A DNA stretch of 64,000 bases, taken from assembly GCF_030294945.1 (NCBI RefSeq), contig NZ_AP018448.1, positions 10,388,501-10,452,500 on the forward strand, written 5' to 3'. The stretch comes from Streptomyces graminofaciens. GTDB taxonomy: Bacteria > Actinomycetota > Actinomycetes > Streptomycetales > Streptomycetaceae. Numbering within the stretch: position 1 is the first letter of the stretch; each line of letters starts with the position of its first letter. The position numbers were made by a program, and so were the translations under genes. Shown here piece after piece: positions 25,382-33,717 of this stretch. Under the pieces are notes generated by a model, which saw nothing but the letters and a program-made list of their open reading frames with translations, was not told the origin of the DNA and ran no database searches.

Positions 25382-26881
25382 ATGGCACAGTGGACCTCGG
25401 CAATCGGTGCCGCACAGCTCGCCCGACTGCTCACCTCCCAGCAGGAACGCCCGGCGGGGCCCGGCACACGCCGCCCGCCCGCCTACCGGGCGCTCGCCGA
25501 CGGCATCCGGCTGCTGGTGCTGGAGGGCCGGGTGCCGGTCGCGGCCCGGCTGCCCGCCGAGCGCGAGCTGGCCCTGTCCCTCTCCGTCAGCCGTACGACC
25601 GTCGCGGCGGCCTACGAGGCCCTGCGCGCCGAGGGGTTCCTGGAGTCCCGGCGGGGAGCGGGCAGCTGGACCGCCGTACCGGCCGGGAAGCCGCTCCCCG
25701 CGCGCGGCCTCGAGCCCCTGCCGCCCGAGGCGCTCGGCTCCATCATCGACCTGGGCTGCGCGGCCCTGCCCGCGCCCGAGCCGTGGCTCACCCGGGCTGT
25801 GCAGGGCGCCCTGGAGGAACTGCCGCCGTACGCCCACACGCACGGTGACTACCCGGCCGGACTGCCCGCGCTGCGCTCCACGCTCGCCGAGCGCTACACC
25901 GCGCGCGGGATTCCGACCATGCCCGAGCAGATCATGGTGACGACAGGAGCGATGGGGGCGATCGACGCCATCTGCCACCTTTTCGCCGGGCGTGGTGAGC
26001 GGATCGCCGTGGAGTCGCCGTCGTACGCCAATATCCTGCAGCTGATGCGGGAGGCGGGGGCACGGCTGGTGCCGATCGCGATGGCCGACGGGCTCTCGGG
26101 GTGGGACCTGGACCGGTGGCGGCAGGTGTTGCGGGACGCGGCGCCCAGGCTCGCGTACGTCGTCGCCGACTTCCACAATCCGACCGGCGCGCTCGCCGAC
26201 GAGGACCAGCGGCGGCGGCTGGTCGACGCGGCCCGGGCCGCCGGGACGGTGCTCGTCGTCGACGAGACCATGAGCGAGCTATCTCTGGACGAGGGCGTGG
26301 AGATGCCCCGGCCCGTGTGCGGCTTCGACCCGGCGGGGTCCACCGTCATCACGGTCGGGTCGGCCAGCAAGGCGTTCTGGGCGGGGATGCGGATCGGGTG
26401 GGTGCGGGCCGCGCCCGAGGTGATCCGCAGCCTGGTCGCGGCGCGGGCGTACGCCGATCTGGGGACGCCGGTGCTGGAGCAGTTGGCCGTGAACTGGCTG
26501 ATGAGCACCGGTGGTTGGGAGCGGGCCGTGGATGTGCGGCGGGCCCAGGCCCGGGAGAACCGCGACGCGCTGGTGGCCGCCGTGCGCAGAGAGCTGCCGG
26601 ACTGGGAGTTCTCGGTGCCGGCGGGTGGGCTGACGCTGTGGGTCCGTACGGGTGGGCTGTCCGGGTCGCGGCTCGCGGAGGCGGGGGAGCGGGTGGGGGT
26701 GCGGGTGCCGTCGGGGCCTCGGTTCGGGGTGGACGGGGCGTTCGAGGGGTATGTGCGACTGCCGTTCACCGTGGGCGGTGCGGTGGCGGAGGAGGCGGCC
26801 GTGCGGTTGGGCGCGGCGGCGGAGTTGGTTCGGACGGGGGCGACCGGGGGGAACGACGCGCCGCGGACGTTCGTGGCGTGA
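25382..26881 (+). CDS. MocR-type regulator (GntR winged helix fused to fold-type I aminotransferase domain)
   Basis: 499 residues. The N-terminal GntR winged helix (about 30-100) shows ADGIRLLVLEGRVPVAARLPAERELA and SVSRTTVAAAYEALRAEGFLESRRGAG. The C-terminal domain (about 125-490) resembles an aminotransferase: NPTGALADEDQRRRLVD, VDETMSELSLD and the PLP lysine in VGSASKAFWAGMRIGW. These regulators use PLP as a sensor and usually do not transaminate. The ATG at 25382 follows GGACTGG. The divergent YczE-type membrane gene is the likely target. Confidence 0.9.
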   Translation: MAQWTSAIGAAQLARLLTSQQERPAGPGTRRPPAYRALADGIRLLVLEGRVPVAARLPAERELALSLSVSRTTVAAAYEALRAEGFLESRRGAGSWTAVPAGKPLPARGLEPLPPEALGSIIDLGCAALPAPEPWLTRAVQGALEELPPYAHTHGDYPAGLPALRSTLAERYTARGIPTMPEQIMVTTGAMGAIDAICHLFAGRGERIAVESPSYANILQLMREAGARLVPIAMADGLSGWDLDRWRQVLRDAAPRLAYVVADFHNPTGALADEDQRRRLVDAARAAGTVLVVDETMSELSLDEGVEMPRPVCGFDPAGSTVITVGSASKAFWAGMRIGWVRAAPEVIRSLVAARAYADLGTPVLEQLAVNWLMSTGGWERAVDVRRAQARENRDALVAAVRRELPDWEFSVPAGGLTLWVRTGGLSGSRLAEAGERVGVRVPSGPRFGVDGAFEGYVRLPFTVGGAVAEEAAVRLGAAAELVRTGATGGNDAPRTFVA

Positions 26882-27014
26882 CCCCGTTCTCCGGGGGCTT
26901 GGCGTTCAGGCGCCCGGCGCCTCGGCTGGGGCACTGGTCGTAGGGCGCCCGGTGCTGTGGCTGGGCGGGGGCGGCTTCGCTCACCGGCGCTTGCGGGGTG
27001 CCGCTGCGCCCACC

Positions 27015-27035
27015 CGTGCCGCCCCTGGCGGCACG
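27015..27035. terminator. Hairpin between the MocR and membrane ATPase genes
   Basis: CGTGCCGCC (27015-27023) pairs with GGCGGCACG (27027-27035), loop CCT. It lies 12 bp before the stop of the converging minus-strand gene, so it may serve both transcripts in this 165-bp gap. Confidence 0.6.
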
Positions 27036-27046
27036 ATTGCCCGCGG

Positions 27047-28597
27047 CTAGGACGGGGCGGTCACCTCCGCCGCTGTCTCGTCCGCCGGCGTCGTGCGGAT
27101 CGGTAGCAGCTTCAGGACCGCCTCGCGGTGGGGGGCCGGTGATTCCTCGTCGTACGGGTCCGGGGTGGCCGGGACCTGGAGGCGGAGGACGGGGGGTGCG
27201 CCGAGACGGGCGTACCCGCGGCCCGGTGGGGTGTCCGGGGTGGGGGTCGTGGGCGGCGGGGTGCCCAGGATCGAGGTCAGCTGCTCCTCCGACGCGGGGC
27301 CCAGCACCACGCGCGCGCGTGTGTGCTGTTTCACGGCGTCCGTGAGGGTGTCCAGATGGTCGAAGTTCTCGGCCACGACCACTGTGACGTTCGCTGCGCG
27401 GCCGTGCCGGAGGGGGACCTCGAGCAGGGACTGGGGGTCCGCGCGGCCGTCGGCCGAGGCCAGGTGGGTCAGCGCGCTCGGGCGGTCGAGGAGCAGCCAG
27501 AGGGGGCGCCTGATGTCGTCCGGGGTGGGACGGTTGGCCTGGCGGGCGTGGTTCGTCGCGATCAGGCGGCGTTCCGTCTCCTGGGCCGCCCACTCCAGGC
27601 TCGCCAGGGACCCGGTCAGACCGCACTCGACGGCCAGGACGCCGGCGCGGCCCGTCAGACAGGCGTACTCGCCGCTGCCGCCGCCCTCGACGATGACGAC
27701 ATCGCCGTACTGGAGGGCCTGGATCGCCAGCGAGCGCAGCAGTGTCGTGGTGCCGCTGCCCGGTTCGCCGACGACCAGGAGGTGCGGCTCGGTGGAGCGG
27801 ACGCCCGTGCGCCAGACGACCGGGGGGACGTCGCGCTGTTCGTCGCCGTGGGCGAGCGGCAGGGTGCGCTGGACGTGGGCCGGGTCGGTGAAGCCGAGGA
27901 CCAGCTCGCCGGGGGCTGTCACGAAGCGCTGGGCCGTGATGTCGGTGGGGAGGGGCGCGAGGACCGTGACCGTCAGTTCGTTGCCCTCCTCGTCCCAGTC
28001 GAAGCGGTATTCGCGGCCGCGGCCCGCCTTGGCGTGCAGCAGCTGCTCGATACGGGCCCGCGAGGCCGCCTCGCCGTCCGTGAAGTACGCCGGGTAGCGG
28101 ATCAGGAGACGGCGCACGCGGCCCGTCTGGTCGAAGTCGAAGGAGGGGAACGCCTTGTCCCAGGCGCCGCCGTGGGCGTACAGGGGTTCCGGGTCGTCGG
28201 ACGTGGAGAAGTACGGGACCAGCGCCTCGTAGAGGGACTGCAGGCGCTGGCTCTGGGGCTCGGTGGGGCCCGGGGGCTGCGAGCCGGCGCGTTCGCGGCC
28301 CGCCCAGGCTGCCGCCGCCATCACCGCGATGACGGCGAGCAGCGGTCCGTACGGCACCAGAGCCACGACCAGGACGACCGAGGCGACCAGGAAGAACAGC
28401 GACCCGCGGCGGTCCTTCGGGGTGTCGGCCCACCTGCGCCGCCCGGTCGTCGCCAGGTGGCGCAGTCCACGGCTGATGGTGATCAGCGGATGGAGGACAT
28501 CGGTGGCATTGTCTGCCGCCGTGCGGGCCAGCTCCCGGCTCCTCGCGAGATGCGCGCCGCCGGTGCTCAGAATGCGGGGGAGAGGGAGCCGGGTCAC
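27047..28597 (-). CDS. Membrane-anchored P-loop ATPase (FtsK/SpoIIIE-like architecture), role unknown
   Basis: 516 residues from a GTG with AGGAG seven bases upstream. Two adjacent hydrophobic helices (LFFLVASVVLVVALVPYGPLLAVIAVMAAAAWAG, about 67-100) follow a basic N-terminus. A P-loop (VVGEPGSGTTTLLRSLA, about 275) and a Walker B-like strand (PLWLLLDRPS, about 360) give an FtsK-like core, with a Thr in the usual P-loop Lys position (GSGTTT). This may mean a degenerate nucleotide site. No transfer or type VII secretion genes flank it. The small membrane gene upstream (28635-28829) is probably cotranscribed. Confidence 0.7.
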   Translation of the reverse strand: MTRLPLPRILSTGGAHLARSRELARTAADNATDVLHPLITISRGLRHLATTGRRRWADTPKDRRGSLFFLVASVVLVVALVPYGPLLAVIAVMAAAAWAGRERAGSQPPGPTEPQSQRLQSLYEALVPYFSTSDDPEPLYAHGGAWDKAFPSFDFDQTGRVRRLLIRYPAYFTDGEAASRARIEQLLHAKAGRGREYRFDWDEEGNELTVTVLAPLPTDITAQRFVTAPGELVLGFTDPAHVQRTLPLAHGDEQRDVPPVVWRTGVRSTEPHLLVVGEPGSGTTTLLRSLAIQALQYGDVVIVEGGGSGEYACLTGRAGVLAVECGLTGSLASLEWAAQETERRLIATNHARQANRPTPDDIRRPLWLLLDRPSALTHLASADGRADPQSLLEVPLRHGRAANVTVVVAENFDHLDTLTDAVKQHTRARVVLGPASEEQLTSILGTPPPTTPTPDTPPGRGYARLGAPPVLRLQVPATPDPYDEESPAPHREAVLKLLPIRTTPADETAAEVTAPS

Positions 28598-28634
28598 TGC
28601 GGTCTCCTGGGGGTGCGTACGGAAGGGGGGCGGG

Positions 28635-28829
28635 TCAGAACTTGATCCCGCCCAGGAGGCCCGCGAGGCTTTCGCCGCCCGCCTTGATGCTCGGGGCGAT
28701 GGCGGTGCTCGCGAGGTAGAAGCCGAACAGCGTGACGACGATGGCGTGCGAGGCCTTGAGGCCGTCCTTCCGGAAGAAGAGGAAGACGATGATGCCGAGC
28801 AGGACCACGCCGGAGATGGACAGGATCAT
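28635..28829 (-). CDS. Small membrane protein upstream of the P-loop ATPase
   Basis: 64 residues with two hydrophobic segments (ILSISGVVLLGIIVFLFF, 2-19, and AIVVTLFGFYLASTAIAPSI, 29-48) separated by a short basic loop (RKDGLKASH). AGGAG lies seven bases before the ATG, an excellent site. It precedes the membrane ATPase by 37 bp on the same strand. No family name is known to me; its size and placement resemble the small membrane partners that accompany FtsK-like proteins in actinomycete elements. Confidence 0.8.
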   Translation of the reverse strand: MILSISGVVLLGIIVFLFFRKDGLKASHAIVVTLFGFYLASTAIAPSIKAGGESLAGLLGGIKF

Positions 28830-29136
28830 TTGGGTTCTCCTGGTTGAAGGGGACAGTCACCATGAGTTCTTCCAGGGTCACAGCATGTATCCATACGATT
28901 AAAGGTGCAAATGAGGAAAATTCTCATCATTTCACCTGGATGGTGGACGTGTTGTTGGACCGTCCGAGCTGGGCTGTTGCGGCTGTTGCGCCCGGTGAGG
29001 CCTGATGTGATCTTTGCCTCGCTTGTGTCCGCTCATGTGCGTGAGGAGCCAGTACCCTGGCGATTCACTCGTACGGCGGCGCACCTCGCCGACGTACGCT
29101 GCTGATGTTTCGTAGTGAACGAGAGGCGGTCCCGCG
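28830..29136. other. 307-bp divergent intergenic region
   Basis: It separates the minus-strand small membrane gene from the plus-strand ankyrin gene and must hold both promoters. It is locally less GC-rich around 28890-28935. I find no convincing -35/-10 pair or inverted repeat. Confidence 0.4.
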
Positions 29137-29529
29137 ATGAGCGAAGCCCCCGACCCCGCGGTCGTGGAGCTGGCGACCAAGATCTTCGATCTGGCCCGGC
29201 GGGGCGAGACCGAGGAACTCGTGGCGTATGTCGACGCGGGTGTTCCGGCCAACCTCACCAATGACCGAGGCGACTCCCTCGTGATGCTCGCCGCTTATCA
29301 CGGCCACGCCGAAGCCGTACGGGCGCTGCTCGTGCGCGGCGGTGAGGCCGACCGTGTCAACGACCGGGGCCAGACTCCCCTCGCAGGGGCGGTTTTCAAG
29401 GGCGAGGAGGCGGTCATCCGGGCACTTCTGGAGGGCGGCGCCGACCCGCTCCTGGGGACGCCGAACGCGGTGGACACGGCCCGGATGTTCGGCAGGACGG
29501 GCCTGCTCGAACTGTTCGCAGCACACTGA
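29137..29529 (+). CDS. Ankyrin-repeat protein
   Basis: 130 residues with about three ankyrin repeats: ELVAYVDAGVPANLTNDRGDSLVMLAAYHGHAEAVRALLVRGG, then DRVNDRGQTPLAGAVFKGEEAVIRALLEGGADPLLGTPNAVDTARMFGR, quoted as landmarks. A short N-terminal helix precedes them. No signal peptide, so probably a cytosolic protein-binding scaffold. The start follows GAGAGGCGG at a good distance. Partner unknown. Confidence 0.88.
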   Translation: MSEAPDPAVVELATKIFDLARRGETEELVAYVDAGVPANLTNDRGDSLVMLAAYHGHAEAVRALLVRGGEADRVNDRGQTPLAGAVFKGEEAVIRALLEGGADPLLGTPNAVDTARMFGRTGLLELFAAH

Positions 29530-29830
29530 TCAACATGTCCTGACCAGGCAAAACAAGATAAACGGGGGAGGCGGTACGGGGCCGCCGGATATTTCGGTCG
29601 CGGCAGGAAGAACCACCGGGTCATCATGACGTCGTGATTCACGGACATGATGGCTGGGCAGGTGTTGCCGCACCGCGTGGGCCGTGATGCGGTCCGCATG
29701 GGCCACCGACGAGAGGCAGAGGAAGATGGTCTACAGCAAGCAAGAGACGGCGGGCGCCCCGACGTGTTGTCACGCGGCCAGGTAATGCGGATTCCCGGTT
29801 GCGTCGACGCTTGATGTGAGGCTGTTTCCC
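29530..29830. other. 301-bp intergenic region
   Basis: It contains one near-perfect inverted repeat, ATCATGAC/GTCGTGAT at 29623-29638 (one mismatch), of unknown meaning. No gene is seen; open frames here are short and lack ribosome-binding sites. The promoter of the following HEAT-like gene is expected in the right half. Confidence 0.4.
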
Positions 29831-31249
29831 ATGTTCGAACCGGTCATAGCGCCCAGCGGTACGCTGCTCGGCCTGCTTCAGCGGGGCCGCGGCGACGGTA
29901 CGCTGCACGCGCTCACCGCACCGCGGGCCGAAGCGCTCGCGGCGCTGAACCACTGTGTGCTGAGCGACCCCCGCCACGACTGGCAGGTGGAGAACCGCTC
30001 CCTGTACTACGCCCGTCTCTACCTCGACCTGAGCGGAGAGCTCGACGAGATCGAGCGGCACCTCTTCGACGCCGAGGACCTCCTCGACAGCTGCGAGTCA
30101 CGCACCGGGCTCGCCCTCGCGGTCCTCGGGCACCTCGCCTCCTACGGCAGGCGCGACGCCCTCGCCCTCCTGCGCAGGTACGCGGCCTCCGGCTCCAACT
30201 GGGCCTGGGCCCTGGACGAGCTGGCCCTCAGGGACGACGACGAAGGCCTGCGTGCCCTCGCCGAGCCCGTGCTGGCCCGCTTCACCACCGACGCCGAGGG
30301 CGAGGCCGAACTCGCCGCCGCCGTCCGTGACTCCTTCGAGCCCCGGCCCTGGCGATTGTGGGCCGACGACTCCCGCGAATCGATCGCCACGCGCGTGCGT
30401 GCCGCCCAGGAAACGGGCTGCTTCGACCGCTGGCAGCGGCAGATGAGCAGCTCCGGACCCCGCCCTGGCTGGAGCGTTCGGGCCGTCTTCGAGTGGGCCC
30501 AGCAGGGCATCGAACGCGGCGCGGCCCTCCATGTCCCCGCCGCCCGCTGCCTCATGGCCGTCGCCGGCCCCGAGGACCGGCCGGAGATCCTCCAGGCCGC
30601 CCGCACGGGCGACGACGGCGCCCGTTGCACCGCCCTGCGCTACCTCGCCGACGGCAATGATCCCGACGCCCTCGATCTCATCGAGGGCGCGGTGGCCGAC
30701 GGATCGACTCTGGCCGTGGACGCCGCCGTGGACGCGTTCGAACGGATGCGCAGCATGGCCGCCGTGGACCGGGCCCGCGGCTGGGTCCACCGGCCCGACG
30801 CGCTGGGCGCGGCCGCCGGGCGCATGCTCGCCTGCAGGGGCGGCGCCCAGGACAGCGACCTGGTGCTCGGTGCGCTGCGCGAGGCCGTACGGGGCGAAGG
30901 ACCCGACGCGCCGACCCTGTGGACGCTCGTCGACGGCGCCGGACGCCTCGGCATCGCCTGCGCCGCACCTGTGCTGCGCCATGTCTACCGCGAGACCGCC
31001 TCGTCCCACCTACGTGGCAGGGCCGCCCACGCGCTCGCCGCCACCGACCCCTCCTTCGCCGCCGGCTTCGCCGTCGAATGCCTCTGGGACTGCGAGGAGA
31101 CCACCCGCGAGATCGCCGCCAGACACGCCGAGACCGGAGACGCGCGCGTCGTCGACCAGCTCCGCCGCCTCGCCGCCGACCCGGCCGAGGAGGCCGAGGT
31201 CCAGACAGCCGTACGCAGCCGGATCGGCCCCGAAAGGCCCGCCATGTGA
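29831..31249 (+). CDS. HEAT-like repeat protein, function unknown
   Basis: 472 residues, almost wholly alpha-helical with Ala/Leu-rich helix pairs. Landmarks are GLALAVLGHLASYGRRDALALLRRYAASGSNWAWALDEL near 100, ARCTALRYLADGNDPDALDLIEGAVADG near 270, and LRGRAAHALAATDPSFAAGFAVECLW near 400. The regular helical-hairpin spacing is that of HEAT or PBS-lyase repeats. It has no catalytic motif, signal or membrane segment. Start at 29831 (MFEPVIAPSG) after GTGAGG; a GTG at 29816 would add five residues. It lies 138 bp before the glycosyltransferase operon. Confidence 0.75.
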   Translation: MFEPVIAPSGTLLGLLQRGRGDGTLHALTAPRAEALAALNHCVLSDPRHDWQVENRSLYYARLYLDLSGELDEIERHLFDAEDLLDSCESRTGLALAVLGHLASYGRRDALALLRRYAASGSNWAWALDELALRDDDEGLRALAEPVLARFTTDAEGEAELAAAVRDSFEPRPWRLWADDSRESIATRVRAAQETGCFDRWQRQMSSSGPRPGWSVRAVFEWAQQGIERGAALHVPAARCLMAVAGPEDRPEILQAARTGDDGARCTALRYLADGNDPDALDLIEGAVADGSTLAVDAAVDAFERMRSMAAVDRARGWVHRPDALGAAAGRMLACRGGAQDSDLVLGALREAVRGEGPDAPTLWTLVDGAGRLGIACAAPVLRHVYRETASSHLRGRAAHALAATDPSFAAGFAVECLWDCEETTREIAARHAETGDARVVDQLRRLAADPAEEAEVQTAVRSRIGPERPAM

Positions 31250-31387
31250 ACGCGGGGTGACCCGGACATCAGGTGGGCATGGACACGGCCCGGCTGGAAA
31301 AGTGCGCAGCGCAACGCTCATGGGACGTTCCCCGCCCGGAAAGATCCACGTTGACGCGGCCACGTCCAGTGCGACGACAACACCGTT

Positions 31388-32518
31388 ATGCGCGTCGTCA
31401 TCGTGACCGAGTCCTTTCCCCCCGATGTGAACGGCGTGGCCCACTGCGCCCTGCAGACCGCGCGGCACCTCGCCGCGCGCGGCCACTTCCCGCTCGTCGT
31501 GGCCCCGGCCAACGCCCCCGGCACCGGAACGGGCGCCGACCTCCAGGCGCCCTGTCCCGTCGTCCGCGTCCCGTCCCTTCCGCTCCCGGGCTACCCACAG
31601 GTCCGGGTCGCCCTGCCCAGCCGCAGAGTCGCCGCGGCGATCGTCGAACACCGGGCCGACATCGTCCATCTGGCCAGCCCCTTCGTCCTCGGCGTGCGCG
31701 GCATGGCCGCCGCCGCCCGCCTCGGCATACCGGCCGTCGCCATCTACCAGACCGACCTCGCCGGATACGCCCGCACCTACATGCACGCCGGTGAGGCGGC
31801 CGCCTGGCGCCGGATCCGCTCCGTCCACGCCGCCGCCGACCTCACCCTCGCCCCGTCCAGCGCCGCCCTGCACGACCTGGAGGCACACGGTGTGCCCCGG
31901 GTACGGCTGTGGGCGCGCGGTGTGGACACCGTCCGCTTCCGCCCCGACCTGCGCGACGAGGCGCTACGACGGGAGCTGGCCCCGAACGGCGAACTGATCG
32001 TCGGCTACGTCGGCCGGCTCGCCCCCGAGAAGCAGGTGGAGCTGCTGGCCGGGGTGTGCGGCCTGGACGGCGTACGCGTCGTCGTCGTGGGCGACGGCCC
32101 GAGCGAGCCGGGGCTGCGCGAAGCACTGCCCGGCGCCGTCTTCCTGGGCCGCCGCACCGGCGACGACCTCGCCCGGATCTTCGCCTCGCTGGACGTCTTC
32201 GCCCACACCGGCCCGTTCGAGACCTTCTGCCAGACCGTGCAGGAGGCCATGGCGAGCGGGGTGCCGGTCGTGGCGCCCGCCGCCGGGGGCCCGCTGGACC
32301 TCGTGGCCCATGGCCGTACGGGGCTCCTGGTGCCGCCGCGCGACGCGGCTGCCGTAGGGGACGCCGTACGGGCGCTGGCCGCAGACCCCGCGCTGCGGGC
32401 CGCGTACGGGGCCGCCGGGCGGGCCACGGTCGAGGGGCGCACCTGGGCGGCCGTCGGCGATCAACTCATCGGGCACTACGCCGGTGTGCTGGCGGCGCGG
32501 ACGGTGGCGGCGGCATGA
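31388..32518 (+). CDS. GT4-family glycosyltransferase, probably GDP-mannose-dependent
   Basis: 376 residues. GT-B fold: the N-terminal half starts MRVVIVTESFPPDVNGVAHCA and includes the donor-independent loop DIVHLASPFVLGVRGMAAA. The C-terminal half carries VGYVGRLAPEKQVELLAGV and the EX7E motif in GPFETFCQTVQEAMASGVPVV. The N-terminus resembles the mannosyltransferases MgtA and PimB of corynebacteria and mycobacteria, so a lipid or lipoglycan mannose transfer is a reasonable guess. Its stop overlaps the next gene by four bases. Confidence 0.88.
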   Translation: MRVVIVTESFPPDVNGVAHCALQTARHLAARGHFPLVVAPANAPGTGTGADLQAPCPVVRVPSLPLPGYPQVRVALPSRRVAAAIVEHRADIVHLASPFVLGVRGMAAAARLGIPAVAIYQTDLAGYARTYMHAGEAAAWRRIRSVHAAADLTLAPSSAALHDLEAHGVPRVRLWARGVDTVRFRPDLRDEALRRELAPNGELIVGYVGRLAPEKQVELLAGVCGLDGVRVVVVGDGPSEPGLREALPGAVFLGRRTGDDLARIFASLDVFAHTGPFETFCQTVQEAMASGVPVVAPAAGGPLDLVAHGRTGLLVPPRDAAAVGDAVRALAADPALRAAYGAAGRATVEGRTWAAVGDQLIGHYAGVLAARTVAAA

Positions 32519-33717
32519 ACGAGACCACCGGAAGCCTGCGGATCGTGCGGCTCGCCAACTTCGTGGCGCCCACCTCCGGTGGGCTGCGCACCGCGCTCCG
32601 CGAGCTGGGCAAGGGCTACGAGGCGGCCGGGCACGAGAGCGTCCTCGTCGTGCCCGGTGAGCGGCACACCGACAGGGAGACCGAGCAGGGGCGGGTCATC
32701 ACGCTCCCCGGGCCGCTGCTGCCCGGCACCGGCGGCTACCGGGTCCTCACCGACAAGCGCCGGGTGGCCGCCCTCCTGGCGTCGCTCCGGCCCGACCGGC
32801 TGGAGGTCTCCGACCGGACCACCCTGCGCTGGACCGGGGCCTGGGCCCGGCGGGCCAGGGTGCCGGCGGTGATGGTCTCGCACGAGACCGCGGACGGGGT
32901 GCTGCGGACCTGGGGCCTGTCGGAGGGCATGGCCCGGCGGGCCTCCGACGCCCTCAACGTCCGGACGGCCCACACCTACTCACGGGTGGTGTGCACGACC
33001 GAGTTCGCGGAGCGCGAGTTCGTACGGATCGGCGCCCGGAACGTCGTACGGGCACCGCTGGGCGTCGACCTCGTGGCCCGGCACCCCGCACTGCGCGACC
33101 CGGGGCTGCGGGAGCGGCACGCGCGCGTGGACGACGTTCTGCTGGTGATGTGCTCCCGGCTATCGGTCGAGAAGCGGCCCGGTACGGCGCTGGACGCCCT
33201 GGAGGCGCTGCTGCGGCGCGGACGGCGGGCGGTGCTGGTGGTCGCCGGGGACGGGCCGCTGCGGGCCCGCCTCGTACAGCGGGCGCGGGGGCTTCCGGTG
33301 ACCTTCCTGGGGCATGTGGCCGACCGCGGGATGCTGGGCGCGCTGCAGGCCTCCGCCGATGTGTGCCTGGCGCCCGGGCCCGCCGAGACGTTTGGGCTCG
33401 CCGCGCTGGAGGCGATGGCCTGCGGGACGCCCGTGGTGGCCAGCTCCTCGTCCGCGCTGCCGGAGGTCGTCGGGTCGGCCGGAGCCACCGCGGCCGACGA
33501 CGGGGACTCCTTCGCGGACGCGGTCGAACTGCTGCTGGCCCGCCCCGAGGGCGAGCGCCGGGAGGCCGCACGCGCGCGTGCCGAGCGTTTCGGCTGGCAG
33601 GCCGCGGTGGACGCGTTCCTCGCCGCGCACGACACGAGTGTCGGGCGGTCGGTGCCCTCGGTGCCCTCGGCGCACTCCGGGCCCTCCGCGCCTTCGGTTC
33701 GGGAGGGTGTCGGATGA
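32515..33717 (+). CDS. GT4-family glycosyltransferase
   Basis: 400 residues. It opens LRIVRLANFVAPTSGGLRTALRELGKGY, the donor/acceptor P-loop-like glycine pair of GT4 enzymes. Further marks are LLVMCSRLSVEKRPGTALDALEAL and the EX7E motif in AETFGLAALEAMACGTPVVAS. The last 25 residues are a low-complexity Ser/Pro tail from GTGCCCTCG-like codon repeats. ATGA overlaps at both ends couple it with the first glycosyltransferase and the SGNH hydrolase. The acceptor is unknown; two transferases plus an esterase-like protein suggest building and trimming of a membrane glycan. Confidence 0.87.
   Translation: MNETTGSLRIVRLANFVAPTSGGLRTALRELGKGYEAAGHESVLVVPGERHTDRETEQGRVITLPGPLLPGTGGYRVLTDKRRVAALLASLRPDRLEVSDRTTLRWTGAWARRARVPAVMVSHETADGVLRTWGLSEGMARRASDALNVRTAHTYSRVVCTTEFAEREFVRIGARNVVRAPLGVDLVARHPALRDPGLRERHARVDDVLLVMCSRLSVEKRPGTALDALEALLRRGRRAVLVVAGDGPLRARLVQRARGLPVTFLGHVADRGMLGALQASADVCLAPGPAETFGLAALEAMACGTPVVASSSSALPEVVGSAGATAADDGDSFADAVELLLARPEGERREAARARAERFGWQAAVDAFLAAHDTSVGRSVPSVPSAHSGPSAPSVREGVG

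Noticed and set aside
27047..28829. Interpretation as part of an integrative conjugative element
   Set aside because: No integrase, excisionase, replication gene, tRNA attachment site or other transfer genes lie nearby, and base composition does not change.
31388..33717. Naming the glycosyltransferases pimB and mgtA
   Set aside because: Similarity is at the level of family motifs only; the acceptor cannot be deduced.
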